From Phycisphaerales bacterium (GTDB lineage: Bacteria; Planctomycetota; Phycisphaerae; Phycisphaerales; SM1A02), in the NCBI GenBank assembly GCA_029247205.1, contig JAQWLT010000026.1:42364-106363 (forward strand): 64,000 nucleotides of DNA, read 5' to 3'. The position numbers and the translations under genes were made by a program. The notes beneath the pieces are model-generated. The model worked only from the letters and a program-made list of their open reading frames with translations. It did no database searches and was not told the DNA's origin. Positions within the stretch are counted from its first letter, which is position 1. Each line of letters begins with the position of its first letter. Below, in pieces: positions 50,326 to 60,165 of the stretch.

Positions 50326-51266
50326 TTGATCGTCGGACTGTAGTCGGCGTCGGACTGGCGATCACATGCCAGCCATGGCGTGCGCTTGCTGGACCAGCCA
50401 CTGTGGCCAATACAAAGGAGTCAGATGCCATGAAGAACCATAGTTGGCCCGTGTCACTCGCGCAGTGGTCACTGCACCGCACCCTTCGTGCTGACAAACT
50501 CACAACTGAACAATTCCCTGCCTTTACTCGTGAACAGTTTGGCATCACTGGTGTGGAGTACGTCAACTCCTTCTTCAAAGATCGTTCCACCGACGACGCG
50601 TGGCTAAACGCCCAAAAAGCCCGCTGCAAAGACGCCGGTGTGCAAAGTGTGCTCATCATGGTCGATGACGAAGGCGCGCTCGGTGATCCGTCTGCAGCAG
50701 ATCGGGCAGCAGCAGTTGACAACCATCGCCGATGGCTCCACGCGGCCAAGTCTCTCGGCTGCCACGGTATCCGAGTCAATGTGCCTTCAGAGGGCACGCC
50801 GGAAGAGCAGCGAGAACTCTGCACGGCGGGCCTCGCCGCACTCATGCCCCACGCGGAAGAACTCAATCTTTCGGTCATGATCGAGAATCACGGCGGGCTT
50901 TCTAGCAATGGCCAGTGGCTCGCGTCGCTCATCACGGCTGTTGACCATCCAAGACTTGGCTCGCTTCCAGACTTTGGAAACTTTGTACTGAACTGGGACA
51001 CCAAGGAAATGTATGACCGCTATCGCGGCGTCGATGAACTTCTGCCACATGCCAAGGCACTCAGTGCCAAGAGCCATGACTTTGACGAGTTTGGGAACGA
51101 AATACACACCGACTACTCGAGGATTTTTGAGCTTATTCGCAAGCACGGATACAGCGGCTGGATTGGTGTTGAGTATGAAGGCGAAACGCTGTCTGAAATC
51201 GATGGAATTACACACACCCGTGATCTGCTTCTCAAAAACGGCTGCCATGTCAGCGAAGGAGTCTGA
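50322..51266 (+). CDS. Xylose isomerase-like TIM-barrel (sugar phosphate isomerase/epimerase family), Tat-like N-terminus
   Basis: 'IDRRTVVGVGLAITCQPWRALAGPA' signal; 'VSLAQWSLHRTL', 'MIENHGGLSSNGQWLASLI', 'GYSGWIGVEYEG'. Confidence 0.82.
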   Translation: MIDRRTVVGVGLAITCQPWRALAGPATVANTKESDAMKNHSWPVSLAQWSLHRTLRADKLTTEQFPAFTREQFGITGVEYVNSFFKDRSTDDAWLNAQKARCKDAGVQSVLIMVDDEGALGDPSAADRAAAVDNHRRWLHAAKSLGCHGIRVNVPSEGTPEEQRELCTAGLAALMPHAEELNLSVMIENHGGLSSNGQWLASLITAVDHPRLGSLPDFGNFVLNWDTKEMYDRYRGVDELLPHAKALSAKSHDFDEFGNEIHTDYSRIFELIRKHGYSGWIGVEYEGETLSEIDGITHTRDLLLKNGCHVSEGV

Positions 51267-51269
51267 TTC

Positions 51270-52301
51270 ATGAAAGCACTGTGCATTACCAAGCAAGGGG
51301 ATCCCGTAAGCCCAAACATTGAACTTCAGGAAGTGCCCACGCCTTCGCCTGCTACAGGCGAGGTACTCGTAAAAACCGAAGCAAGCGCCATGAATCATCT
51401 CGATCTTTGGATTGGCCGAGGCCTACCGGGAATCGATACCGCGTGGCCACGCATCGGTGGCTCGGATGGATGTGGTCGAATCACTGAAGTTGGCAAAGGT
51501 GTCGATGATGCTTGGGTCGGCCGCCGCGTTGTTCTGAATGCTGCTGTGGAAGCTGCTGGCACCATGCACCCAGACACCACACCAGCAGGCCGCGACATCC
51601 ACATGATCGGCGAGCATGGGCCTGGCACACATGCCGAATTCTTTGTTGCTCCAGCAACCAATGTTCTGGCCTTATCTGACACAAGTGATCCGACCAAGGT
51701 TGTCGCATTCGCGCTCTCACACCTCACTGCGTGGCGAATGCTGCGTACACGAGCAAGGCTCGCCGAAGGCGAAACGGTGCTCATCACCGGCATTGGTGGA
51801 GGCGTGGCGCTTGCAGCACTTAACATTGCCCGCCACTTTGGATGCCACACAATTGTGACCAGCCGGCACGAATCAAAGTTGGACCGTGCCCGTTTCATCG
51901 GAGCAGATCAGACTGTCTTGGACGAGGGTGAAGACTGGAGCCGTACCGTGCGCAGATTCACTGCTCGACGGGGAGTCGATGTCTGCGTTGACTCGATCGG
52001 TGCTGCCGTGCACCTCTCGTGTATCAAGTCGCTGGCTCGTGCCGGACGATTTGTATCATGCGGCTGCACCAGCGGCGCAAACCCACCAACGGACCTTGCC
52101 CGGTTATTTTGGAACCAACTTGAGATGCTTGGCTCAACAATGGGCGACATGCAGGAGTTTCGCGAAGTACTCTCCCTATTCCAACAGGACCGCCTTGAAC
52201 CAACCATCGACTCGGTCATCCCTGCCTCCGAAGGGGCCAAAGCGTACGAACGAATTGAATCTGGATCCCAGTTTGGCAAGGTAGTACTCACTTGGACTTA
52301 A
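51270..52301 (+). CDS. Zinc-type alcohol dehydrogenase/quinone oxidoreductase family protein
   Basis: GroES-like N-terminus 'VLVKTEASAMNHLDLWIGRGLP', 'VLITGIGGGVALAALNIARHFG'. Confidence 0.88.
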   Translation: MKALCITKQGDPVSPNIELQEVPTPSPATGEVLVKTEASAMNHLDLWIGRGLPGIDTAWPRIGGSDGCGRITEVGKGVDDAWVGRRVVLNAAVEAAGTMHPDTTPAGRDIHMIGEHGPGTHAEFFVAPATNVLALSDTSDPTKVVAFALSHLTAWRMLRTRARLAEGETVLITGIGGGVALAALNIARHFGCHTIVTSRHESKLDRARFIGADQTVLDEGEDWSRTVRRFTARRGVDVCVDSIGAAVHLSCIKSLARAGRFVSCGCTSGANPPTDLARLFWNQLEMLGSTMGDMQEFREVLSLFQQDRLEPTIDSVIPASEGAKAYERIESGSQFGKVVLTWT

Positions 52302-53530
52302 ATCACGAAAGCATGGACCACACGCAACGAAACGGCGACATTCTCGATCGCAGCGATACGTGGCTTGCTCAGTCGCTCCCCAAAATGATCGCTATGCGGC
52401 GGGACCTGCACAGCCACCCAGAACCAGCCGGTGCCGAGTTCCGCACAAATGCCATTGTGTGTGAACACATGAAAGTGGCCGGGCTCACGCCACAATTGCG
52501 ATCTGATGCGACTGGCATCATTGTTGACCTCGATCTTGTTGAACGTGACGCCCCTCGAATAGCCATCCGTGCAGACATGGATTGTGTAGAAGTGCCTGAC
52601 GAAAAAACGGTGTCGTGGCGATCAAGCGTCGATGGGCTCTGCCACGCCTGTGGACACGACGCTCACACAACAATGGCCTGTTTTGCAGCTCATGCCCTCG
52701 CCCTTGAGACGAATGCAATGCAATCAGCAGGACCACAGCGAAACCTGCGATTCATCTTTCAGCCTGCGGAGGAATCGTCCACTGGCGCTATTGAGATGGT
52801 CGACCGCGGCGCACTGCAAGACGTTGATCGCATCATTGCACTTCACTGCGACCCATTTCTAGATGCCGGTCAAATCGGCCTGCGAGACGGACCAATCACA
52901 GCCAATCTCATGTCCTTTCGCGTGACCCTCTCCGGCCGCGGCGGGCACAGCGCACGGCCGTATGAAGCAATTGACCCAATCCCCGCCGCCGTCAATCTGG
53001 TTTCATTGCTCTATCAACTCGCGCCGCGCAGTGTCGATAACCGACGAGCGTATTGCCTCACTGTGACATCTATTCGATCTGGCGAGGCGATCAACGCCAT
53101 CCCAGACTCGGCAGAGATTTGTGGCACGATTCGTGCTGCTCGTGTGGAGGATGCCAAGCGTCTTCATGACATGGTGGGGACCTGTGTGAAGGCCGCCTGC
53201 CTTGCCACGGGGTGCTCCGCTACAACAGAGTTCCCACATTCTGCCCCAGCGACACAGAATGATCCGCATGTTGTTGACATGATGGAGACAGCAGCCACCG
53301 GTATTGTTGGTAGCCACAATGTTGTTCGAATCGAGTTGCCGAGCCTTGGCGGTGAAGACTTTGCGATCTATCAACAACATGTCCCGGGCGCGATGGTTCG
53401 ACTTGGCACAGGAGCTGGACCTCTCCCGGATCGCCAAGCACTCCACTCCACTCTCTTTGATATCGACGAGTCGGCTCTCTTGGTTGGTAGCCGGCTTCTA
53501 GCCCACGCTGCGATTCACTCGGTACTTTGA
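52292..53530 (+). CDS. M20 family amidohydrolase/peptidase
   Basis: 'MRRDLHSHPEPAGAEFRTN', 'GLCHACGHDAHTTMACFAA', 'LRFIFQPAEESSTGAIEMV'. Confidence 0.9.
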   Translation: MDLNHESMDHTQRNGDILDRSDTWLAQSLPKMIAMRRDLHSHPEPAGAEFRTNAIVCEHMKVAGLTPQLRSDATGIIVDLDLVERDAPRIAIRADMDCVEVPDEKTVSWRSSVDGLCHACGHDAHTTMACFAAHALALETNAMQSAGPQRNLRFIFQPAEESSTGAIEMVDRGALQDVDRIIALHCDPFLDAGQIGLRDGPITANLMSFRVTLSGRGGHSARPYEAIDPIPAAVNLVSLLYQLAPRSVDNRRAYCLTVTSIRSGEAINAIPDSAEICGTIRAARVEDAKRLHDMVGTCVKAACLATGCSATTEFPHSAPATQNDPHVVDMMETAATGIVGSHNVVRIELPSLGGEDFAIYQQHVPGAMVRLGTGAGPLPDRQALHSTLFDIDESALLVGSRLLAHAAIHSVL

Positions 53531-53560
53531 CTAGCCAGTAATCCTTTAGAGAACAGCACA

Positions 53561-54688
53561 ATGCCAATTCAATTCAATGCAAGTAGCGACCATACGCTTG
53601 GCGTCGAGATAGAACTCGGTGTCATCGACCGCAATTCAATGGGACTCGTCCCGCGAGCCGCTGACATTCTCTCTCAGGTTCCAGAGGAATGGACAGACTG
53701 CGTGAAACCTGAGTTCATGCAGGGCTACCTTGAATTTAACACTGGCGTCTGTGACACCGTGGACGATGTTCGCAAGGACTTGCAAGAGAAACTGAAATGG
53801 GGCTATGGCCTTGCCGCCGAACTCGATGCGACCTTTCTCTGGAGCGGCACCCACCCCTTCTCACGGTGGGATGAACAGTCGCTCACGCCAGATGAACGGT
53901 ATCACTGGCTGATGGAAACGATGCAGTATGTGGCTCGCCGACTTGTGTGCTTTGGCTTGCATGTTCATGTTGGAGTTGACGGCGGCGATAAGGCTATTCA
54001 GATGTGCGATCGCATGATGCGGCACCTGCCTGTCATGCTCGCGCTGTCTGCAAACTCACCATGCTGGAATGGCCAGGACACCGGCTTGGCCTCTTACCGA
54101 TCCAAAATTATGGAGTCGCTGCCAACGGCCGGACTACCTGAGACGATGCGTAACTGGTCAGAGTACAACTGGCTCGTCAATCATCTTCAGTCAACTGACT
54201 TCATTCACTCTTCGCGAGAGATCTGGTGGGATGTGCGGCCGGTTGCCCGATTCGGAACCGTCGAAGTTCGCATCATGGACACACCAATGACGATGCGGCA
54301 ACTCTTGGGCTTGGTCGCCATGGTGCAGTGTATTGTTGCAGGTATCTCAGCCGAAATTGACCGCGGTGCCTATCTCGTCGATTGCCATCCAATGATCGCT
54401 CGGCAGAACAAGTGGCATGCTGTCCGCTACGGGCTCGACGCCACACTGGTGGACCCAGACACGATGCTTGCAGCGTCAGCACGACAAATGGCCCGACGAA
54501 CACTCGATTTGTGTCGCCCGGTCGCAGACCACCTGGGGTGCGCAACTGAACTTGGCTACTGCGACGAGATTCTGCAAGATGGGAATGGAGCACAGTCACA
54601 ACGCCACATGCTGCAAACCGGACAGAGTGGGCAGGATGTTGTCAAAGGCATGCTTGATGCAACTGGCGAACCCTGGAATGGGCCTTGA
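53561..54688 (+). CDS. Glutamate--cysteine ligase-type carboxylate-amine ligase (GCS2/YbdK-like)
   Basis: 'HTLGVEIELGVIDRNSMGLVP', 'GLHVHVGVDGGDKAIQMCDRMMRHLPVMLALSANSPCWNGQDTGLASYRS'. Confidence 0.9.
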   Translation: MPIQFNASSDHTLGVEIELGVIDRNSMGLVPRAADILSQVPEEWTDCVKPEFMQGYLEFNTGVCDTVDDVRKDLQEKLKWGYGLAAELDATFLWSGTHPFSRWDEQSLTPDERYHWLMETMQYVARRLVCFGLHVHVGVDGGDKAIQMCDRMMRHLPVMLALSANSPCWNGQDTGLASYRSKIMESLPTAGLPETMRNWSEYNWLVNHLQSTDFIHSSREIWWDVRPVARFGTVEVRIMDTPMTMRQLLGLVAMVQCIVAGISAEIDRGAYLVDCHPMIARQNKWHAVRYGLDATLVDPDTMLAASARQMARRTLDLCRPVADHLGCATELGYCDEILQDGNGAQSQRHMLQTGQSGQDVVKGMLDATGEPWNGP

Positions 54689-54745
54689 GCACATCACAGG
54701 CAAAACAAAAGAACCAAGAGCATCACATCCCAGCGTCGTCTCAGC

Positions 54746-55381
54746 TCAACAACGAGCCGTCAGTTTGGCCTCGATCTCAGCAGTGGCCCTGGCATACACC
54801 GAATCGGCGTCGCCCGTTGCATCAATCAAGAGAACATGCTCAGGGTCGGCAGCAAATAGTGCGTGATAGCCATCCCGCACCCGCCTATGGAATTCGGCGC
54901 CCTTTTGCTCCATGCGATCAAGTAGTGGATTGAGACGCTTCGCCGCCGTCACTTCGTCGACATCGAATATCACCGTCAAATCTGGCATCTGATGATTCGT
55001 GGCAACGGCGGCAACCTCGAAGATTTCTTCCATAGGCAAACCACCAGCCGTACCTTGATACGCACAAGTCGATGCTACAAACCGATCGGCCAAAACCAAA
55101 TCACCCCGGCTGATCGCTGGTCCAATCTGCTGCTCTACAAGTTGTGCCCGACTCGCCATATACAGCAGCATCTCACAGCGAATGGTCATGTCGGTGTTCT
55201 CAGGATCAAGCAGAACCTTGCGGATCTGCTCCCCCACCGATGTTCCTCCCGGCTCGCGGACCTCAATCACCTCAAGTCCAGCGGCACTGGCATCGGTGGC
55301 AAAGCGGGCCAACTGGGTTGACTTGCCTGAGCCGTCCGGGCCCTCAAAGACGATGAATTTGCCGCGAAGCCACTGGTGCAT
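54746..55381 (-). CDS. tmk: Thymidylate kinase
   Basis: 'FIVFEGPDGSGKSTQLARF', 'REPGGTSVGEQIRKVLL', 'VLADRFVASTCAYQGTAGG'. Confidence 0.94.
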   Translation of the reverse strand: MHQWLRGKFIVFEGPDGSGKSTQLARFATDASAAGLEVIEVREPGGTSVGEQIRKVLLDPENTDMTIRCEMLLYMASRAQLVEQQIGPAISRGDLVLADRFVASTCAYQGTAGGLPMEEIFEVAAVATNHQMPDLTVIFDVDEVTAAKRLNPLLDRMEQKGAEFHRRVRDGYHALFAADPEHVLLIDATGDADSVYARATAEIEAKLTARC

Positions 55382-55445
55382 TGGTGAAGTGTCGGCTGTA
55401 GAGGCCCACGGGTCAACAGGTGGCGACCGAAGTAGTATCGAACAT

Positions 55446-55901
55446 ATGCGGGTCCTACTAAGAGACATCGACCGGAAGCCCCTCGGCCAGATCGAACTCG
55501 CCTCAGGTGCGACACCTGCCTGTGTGAGCACTGAGAAGGGCCGTGAGGTTTATCTCAACTGGGAAGGAGCTCATGATGACGAAGGGCATCTCCGTCGGTG
55601 CCTCTCCTGTGGCTGCGACACGCTTTATCGCCATCGCCGTATGCCTCAAGTCACTGGCTTTGTCATTGTGCTGGCACTCGCCCTGGGCCTGGGTGGCATC
55701 CTTGGCCTCGCAACCGGCCTGCCATTCCTCATTGCCATGGTCCTCGTGCTACTGCTTGATGTGGCGATTCTGGTGCTCTCACGAGAGACGCTGGAGTGCT
55801 ACCGATGTCGATCGTCCTACCGCAATCTAGACATCGCTCAGTATCACCAGCGATGGAATGGCGACACCGCCAGGAGAATCACTTCCGGCGACGTCTCTTA
55901 A
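55446..55901 (+). CDS. Hypothetical membrane protein with CxxC pairs
   Basis: 'CLSCGCDTLYRHRR', two TMs, 'CYRCRSSYRNLDIAQYH'. Confidence 0.7.
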   Translation: MRVLLRDIDRKPLGQIELASGATPACVSTEKGREVYLNWEGAHDDEGHLRRCLSCGCDTLYRHRRMPQVTGFVIVLALALGLGGILGLATGLPFLIAMVLVLLLDVAILVLSRETLECYRCRSSYRNLDIAQYHQRWNGDTARRITSGDVS

Positions 55902-57576
55902 ACTTAGACCACAAACTCTCGATCACAATCATCAAGGCCAGCGAGAATGAGACGAGGAAGGACACAAATCCAATCCAGCCAAGCAGCGAATGATCGTTTG
56001 ATTGACTTGATGACGCCAGCACGAGAATCGATGACGCCATGATCATCGCAGCTACGAGCACCGCGTATGCCAATTGACGACTTGAGTGGTGAAGCGTACG
56101 CTCAAATGACTCAACGCCATTCACATCAAGTGCAAGGCGGAACTTATTGCTGCTCACCCGTTCGAGGATTGTGTTGAGTCCGCCTGGCAGTCGGTCGGCA
56201 AGTGTGACCCACTTTCCGACATTGCGAGTCAGTCGACCCTTGATGACCCGCCATGAATACTGCTGTTTGACCAATCGCTCCACATGAGGACGGGCGAATT
56301 GCACGAGGTCAAATTCTGGATCAAGCTCCTCGGCCACACCTTCAATGGTGGTTAATGCCTTGATCATCAGAACAATCTCAGCCGGACACTGCAACTTATG
56401 CTTTCTCAGGCCCTCAGTAAACGCCCGTAGCATGGCGCCCATATCGACTTTCTCAAATGAGATGCCCGTGAATTGGTCAAGAAAATCCTGTAAGTCACGC
56501 CGGAGCTCACGACGGTTGACCTGGTCTTCTTCAACCTGTCCGAGCCCGAGAAATGCGGGATACAGTTTGTCAATGTCCCCAGATGCAACCCCATAAATGA
56601 GATTCGCAAGATCAGTCACAGTCTCTGGATCAACACGCCCCGCCATTCCGCAGTCGATGAAGCAAATTCGACCATCTTCCATGAGGAAGAGGTTTCCGGG
56701 GTGTGGGTCTGCATGGAAGAAACCAACGTCAAGTACTTGCCGAAGCACAGTAAAGGCGCCGTTGCGAACAAGCGATTCACGCTGGTCAACACTTAGGTTG
56801 GCCTGTTTCCACTTCGAAAGTTGTACACCCTTAATCTCTTCGAGACCAAGCACGCGTTTGCGCGTAACACTCCAGTACACCTCAGGGAACCAAGCCTGCT
56901 CACCCTCTTCGAGGTTGTTCCGAAACAGATCGGTGTTTCGACCTTCATGTACAAAGTCAAGTTCATACTCAATAGCCTTTGAGAACTCTTCAACAACACT
57001 GACAGGGTCAAACGGAAGATCCCGTGTGTGCCGTGAAAGCCATTCTGCTACGGCTTCTAGAATTTCAATGTCAGCTGCAACAAGTCGATCAATCTTCGGC
57101 CGCAGAATCTTCAACACAATCGGACGGCTTCCTTCACGCAGGACCGCCCGGTGAGCCTGTGCCATGGATGCTGCAGCCATCGGCTCTTCATCTATGGATT
57201 CAAAGATTTCATCGAGATCGCCAAGATCTTCGGTCAATTGTGCTTTGATTTCTGGCCATGGAACAGATGGCACATCGTCCTGCAACTTCTGCAATTCTTC
57301 GATGTACTCAGGCGAGAGAATGTCCGGTCGCGTGCTGAGAATCTGCCCGAGTTTGATAAAGGTTGGCCCGAGTTCTTCAAGCGCCATTCGCAATCTTGCG
57401 GGGCGACTCTCAGTGTGTACGGTAGCGGCAGGTTTACGAGAAAACACTCGCTGGCCACGCTCGAGCAATAGGTCCAGTTTGGCATCCTCGAAGAACTCGC
57501 GGAAGCCGAACTTGACCAAGATCCCAAGCATCTCACGGTACCGATTCGCGTGTCGAATCAATTGCAACATAGACAT
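55879..57576 (-). CDS. ABC1/UbiB (AarF) family protein kinase-like protein
   Basis: 'LGPTFIKLGQILSTRPDILSPEYIEELQKLQDDVP', 'FHADPHPGNLFLMEDGRICFIDCGMAG', C-terminal two TMs. Confidence 0.94.
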   Translation of the reverse strand: MSMLQLIRHANRYREMLGILVKFGFREFFEDAKLDLLLERGQRVFSRKPAATVHTESRPARLRMALEELGPTFIKLGQILSTRPDILSPEYIEELQKLQDDVPSVPWPEIKAQLTEDLGDLDEIFESIDEEPMAAASMAQAHRAVLREGSRPIVLKILRPKIDRLVAADIEILEAVAEWLSRHTRDLPFDPVSVVEEFSKAIEYELDFVHEGRNTDLFRNNLEEGEQAWFPEVYWSVTRKRVLGLEEIKGVQLSKWKQANLSVDQRESLVRNGAFTVLRQVLDVGFFHADPHPGNLFLMEDGRICFIDCGMAGRVDPETVTDLANLIYGVASGDIDKLYPAFLGLGQVEEDQVNRRELRRDLQDFLDQFTGISFEKVDMGAMLRAFTEGLRKHKLQCPAEIVLMIKALTTIEGVAEELDPEFDLVQFARPHVERLVKQQYSWRVIKGRLTRNVGKWVTLADRLPGGLNTILERVSSNKFRLALDVNGVESFERTLHHSSRQLAYAVLVAAMIMASSILVLASSSQSNDHSLLGWIGFVSFLVSFSLALMIVIESLWSKFKRRRRK

Positions 57577-57623
57577 GGTGGGAATGGTACCGCGTTGTGG
57601 CTTCGATTCCGGGCAGTGCGAGC

Positions 57624-59000
57624 TCAGCCCAACTTTGGCCTGCGTACACCACCGCCGGGCTTCTGGTCAGGCCCGATTGGCCGAGATGCTCGATTGCGCC
57701 GGCCAGGACCTGGCCGCTTACGGGTTTCGTGCGGCATTCCCTCTTCGCGTGGGGCAGGCTTGGTCTTTTTAGGGGATGTTTTTGCTTTAAATCCAGGCAC
57801 AGTCTCAGGGTCAACCCGTACACCCGCTGCGGGCGCCATCTTGTACCAAGTGTCCAAATCACGCTCACCAATCAACGTCCAAGCGTGGCCGCTCTTTCGA
57901 GTGCCGTGCGCCGCTCTACCGGCACGATGAACGAGATCCTCTGCAGTGTTGGGCAGGTCATAGTTGATGACCGTCGCAATACCGTCAATGTGCAAGCCGC
58001 GACTTCCCACATCGGTCGCCACTAATACATCAATTTCGCCACTACTAAAGGCTTCGAGCGCCCGACGCCGCTGAGCCTGTGATCGATCCGCATGGAGTTG
58101 CCCAGTCTTTAAATCATGCCTCGAGAGTGCTGCCGCAACCCAACCTGTCCGCCGCCGCGTTCGACAAAAAATCAGCATCCGGCCGCCGCCTGCATGCTTA
58201 TGAAGATGAATAAGTAAATCAACACGATCACGAGGATGAACCAACACTACATGTTGGGTCACATGCTCAACCGCCACGGTGTGCGGGTGGGTTTCGATTC
58301 TCACTGCGCCTCGCAGGTGTTGGTCAGCCAATTGCAGTACGTCGCGGGGCATCGTGGCGCTGAAAAGAAGCATCTGCCGGCGAGACGAGATTCTCTCGAG
58401 AATACGTCTGACCTGCGGGGCAAAGCCCATATCGAACATTCGATCGGCTTCGTCAATCACCAACATCTGCACCGCTTCACCGTCGATATCACCTTCATCG
58501 ATCAACTCAAGAAGCCGGCCAGGGGTCGCAACCAAAAGGTCAACACCCTTTGAGAGGACCTCCCGGATAGGGCTGATCGCAACGCTTCCAACAGCCACAC
58601 CAACCCTCAATACAGATCCTCGCAATAGACCGTCGGCCACGCGACCTGTTTGATCAGCCAACTCCCGGGTCGGACAGAGCACGACTGCACGAAGCCGACG
58701 CCGAGAAGACATTCGAGTGCCTTTGGCGGGCCGATCATCCAGAATTCGCTGAAGAACCGGCACCAAGAACGCAAGCGTCTTACCACTACCCGTCTCAGCA
58801 AGCGAAATCACATCTCGACCTGCGAGTACCTCAGGAATAACCTGCGACTGCACCGAGCGAGGGCGATTGATGCCCTGCCTCGACAATGTCTCAGTCAAGA
58901 CTGAGCCGATACCGATCGTGACGAACGAGTCGCCCAGCGGCAATTTTGCAGTTTTTCCAGAAGAAGATTGATCACGTGACTGATTGGAGGGCATACTCAA
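57624..59000 (-). CDS. DEAD/DEAH-box RNA helicase
   Basis: 'SLAETGSGKTLAFLVPVL', 'PTRELADQ', 'VIDEADRMFDMGF', 'SATMP', 'HRAGRAAHGTRKSG'; basic tail. Confidence 0.94.
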   Translation of the reverse strand: MSMPSNQSRDQSSSGKTAKLPLGDSFVTIGIGSVLTETLSRQGINRPRSVQSQVIPEVLAGRDVISLAETGSGKTLAFLVPVLQRILDDRPAKGTRMSSRRRLRAVVLCPTRELADQTGRVADGLLRGSVLRVGVAVGSVAISPIREVLSKGVDLLVATPGRLLELIDEGDIDGEAVQMLVIDEADRMFDMGFAPQVRRILERISSRRQMLLFSATMPRDVLQLADQHLRGAVRIETHPHTVAVEHVTQHVVLVHPRDRVDLLIHLHKHAGGGRMLIFCRTRRRTGWVAAALSRHDLKTGQLHADRSQAQRRRALEAFSSGEIDVLVATDVGSRGLHIDGIATVINYDLPNTAEDLVHRAGRAAHGTRKSGHAWTLIGERDLDTWYKMAPAAGVRVDPETVPGFKAKTSPKKTKPAPREEGMPHETRKRPGPGRRNRASRPIGPDQKPGGGVRRPKLG

Positions 59001-59259
59001 GTACTCATGCTAGGACATCCAGAAAAACTCGAACGACGCAGTGCCTATTCTAGGTGTGCGGCGTCACGGCGCCACCCCTTGGGGGCCCGCACCCTGAATG
59101 CCCAAGCCCTTTCGATGCCATCCACCGGCCATGTTCTGTGCCGCAGTCTCATGTTTGTCATGAATTACTGCACAGCTACCTGTTGCCGCGTCTGGAACGC
59201 GATTTCGGCGGGGCTCGCCCGAGGAGACTAAGGACTCGATTCCAAGGAACCCACCAGCG

Positions 59260-59292
59260 ACGCCCCGCCACACAGCGGGGCGTTTGTTATTT
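59260..59292 (+). terminator. Terminator-like hairpin with no annotated upstream gene on the same strand
   Basis: acgccccgc (59260-59268)/gcggggcgt (59275-59283), 9-bp GC-rich stem then ttgttattt. Confidence 0.75.
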
Positions 59293-59324
59293 CATCCCCT
59301 CTTACGTATTCAGGAGATCTCACT

Positions 59325-60035
59325 ATGTCCCCCTCCCCCGGAAGTCCCGGAACCCCAGGCAGTCCTGGAAACCCCGGCTACGAACCTCTCATGCCTAACA
59401 GGCGAGGCGATGGCTTTGGACTCGCCTCCATGCTCTCCACCCGATCGATCGCCACCATTCGACGGGCCAGCGGAGTGCATGGCACTGTAGAGGGGCTCGA
59501 CCTACAAAGCATCGTTCACAGCATTGAGCAAATCCCCTCCCGCTCATGGGTCGCAGATGATCTGACGGTGTTGATTGGGCAACCGTCACTTCGCTTTCGC
59601 GCCACAAACCCGGCGTGGCTCGTCCGAATCGATGGCCCCGTTGAATCGCGTGATGGTCGTGCCATACGGGCGGCCATCATGCGAGGTGATGACCCGCTGG
59701 CCTTTGAACTTCGCGCAGACCTCTATCTGGCTGCTACACGAACTGGCGTTTCGTTCTCGACCAACGATGACAACATCGTGCTCGAAATAGCCGCCACACT
59801 TCTGCAGCATCACGCTGCAGCAGCGGTACAACGTGCTGTGGCTGATGTGCACAAACCCGAGCTAGACACCGTCGCTGCCCTGCTTGGCCCATCCGGACTG
59901 GCGCTTCGTGGACTCGAGACTGACGTCTTCCCGAGCTTCCTCGATATCGGCGTCTCGGACGCTGAACACGAAGCTCCACCAGCCATACGATCCGTCGTGC
60001 TCGATCGCGTCACTGGAGCATGGCACACCGACTGA
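59325..60035 (+). CDS. Hypothetical protein with collagen-like GxP N-terminus
   Basis: SD AGGAG then ATG; N-terminus 'MSPSPGSPGTPGSPGNPGYEP'; followed by a terminator. Confidence 0.65.
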   Translation: MSPSPGSPGTPGSPGNPGYEPLMPNRRGDGFGLASMLSTRSIATIRRASGVHGTVEGLDLQSIVHSIEQIPSRSWVADDLTVLIGQPSLRFRATNPAWLVRIDGPVESRDGRAIRAAIMRGDDPLAFELRADLYLAATRTGVSFSTNDDNIVLEIAATLLQHHAAAAVQRAVADVHKPELDTVAALLGPSGLALRGLETDVFPSFLDIGVSDAEHEAPPAIRSVVLDRVTGAWHTD

Positions 60036-60087
60036 TCAAACATCTACTCTCCTGTGTGCGTCTCAACTCATCGAGTCGCACCTCGAA

Positions 60088-60124
60088 CACCCCCAAAGCG
60101 GACCGCCCGCATTGGGGGTGCTTT
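60088..60124 (+). terminator. Intrinsic terminator of the 59325-60035 gene
   Basis: cacccccaa (60088-60096)/ttgggggtg (60112-60120) followed by cttt. Confidence 0.75.
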
Positions 60125-60165
60125 CGTGTCAGGGGAAGGCAAGCGGGTCGTGGTATGTTGATGGC

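Noticed and set aside
59230-59258. T-arm/CCA-like stretch (aaggactcgattccaaggaacccacca)
   Set aside because: No complete tRNA cloverleaf or matching 5' acceptor arm could be built.
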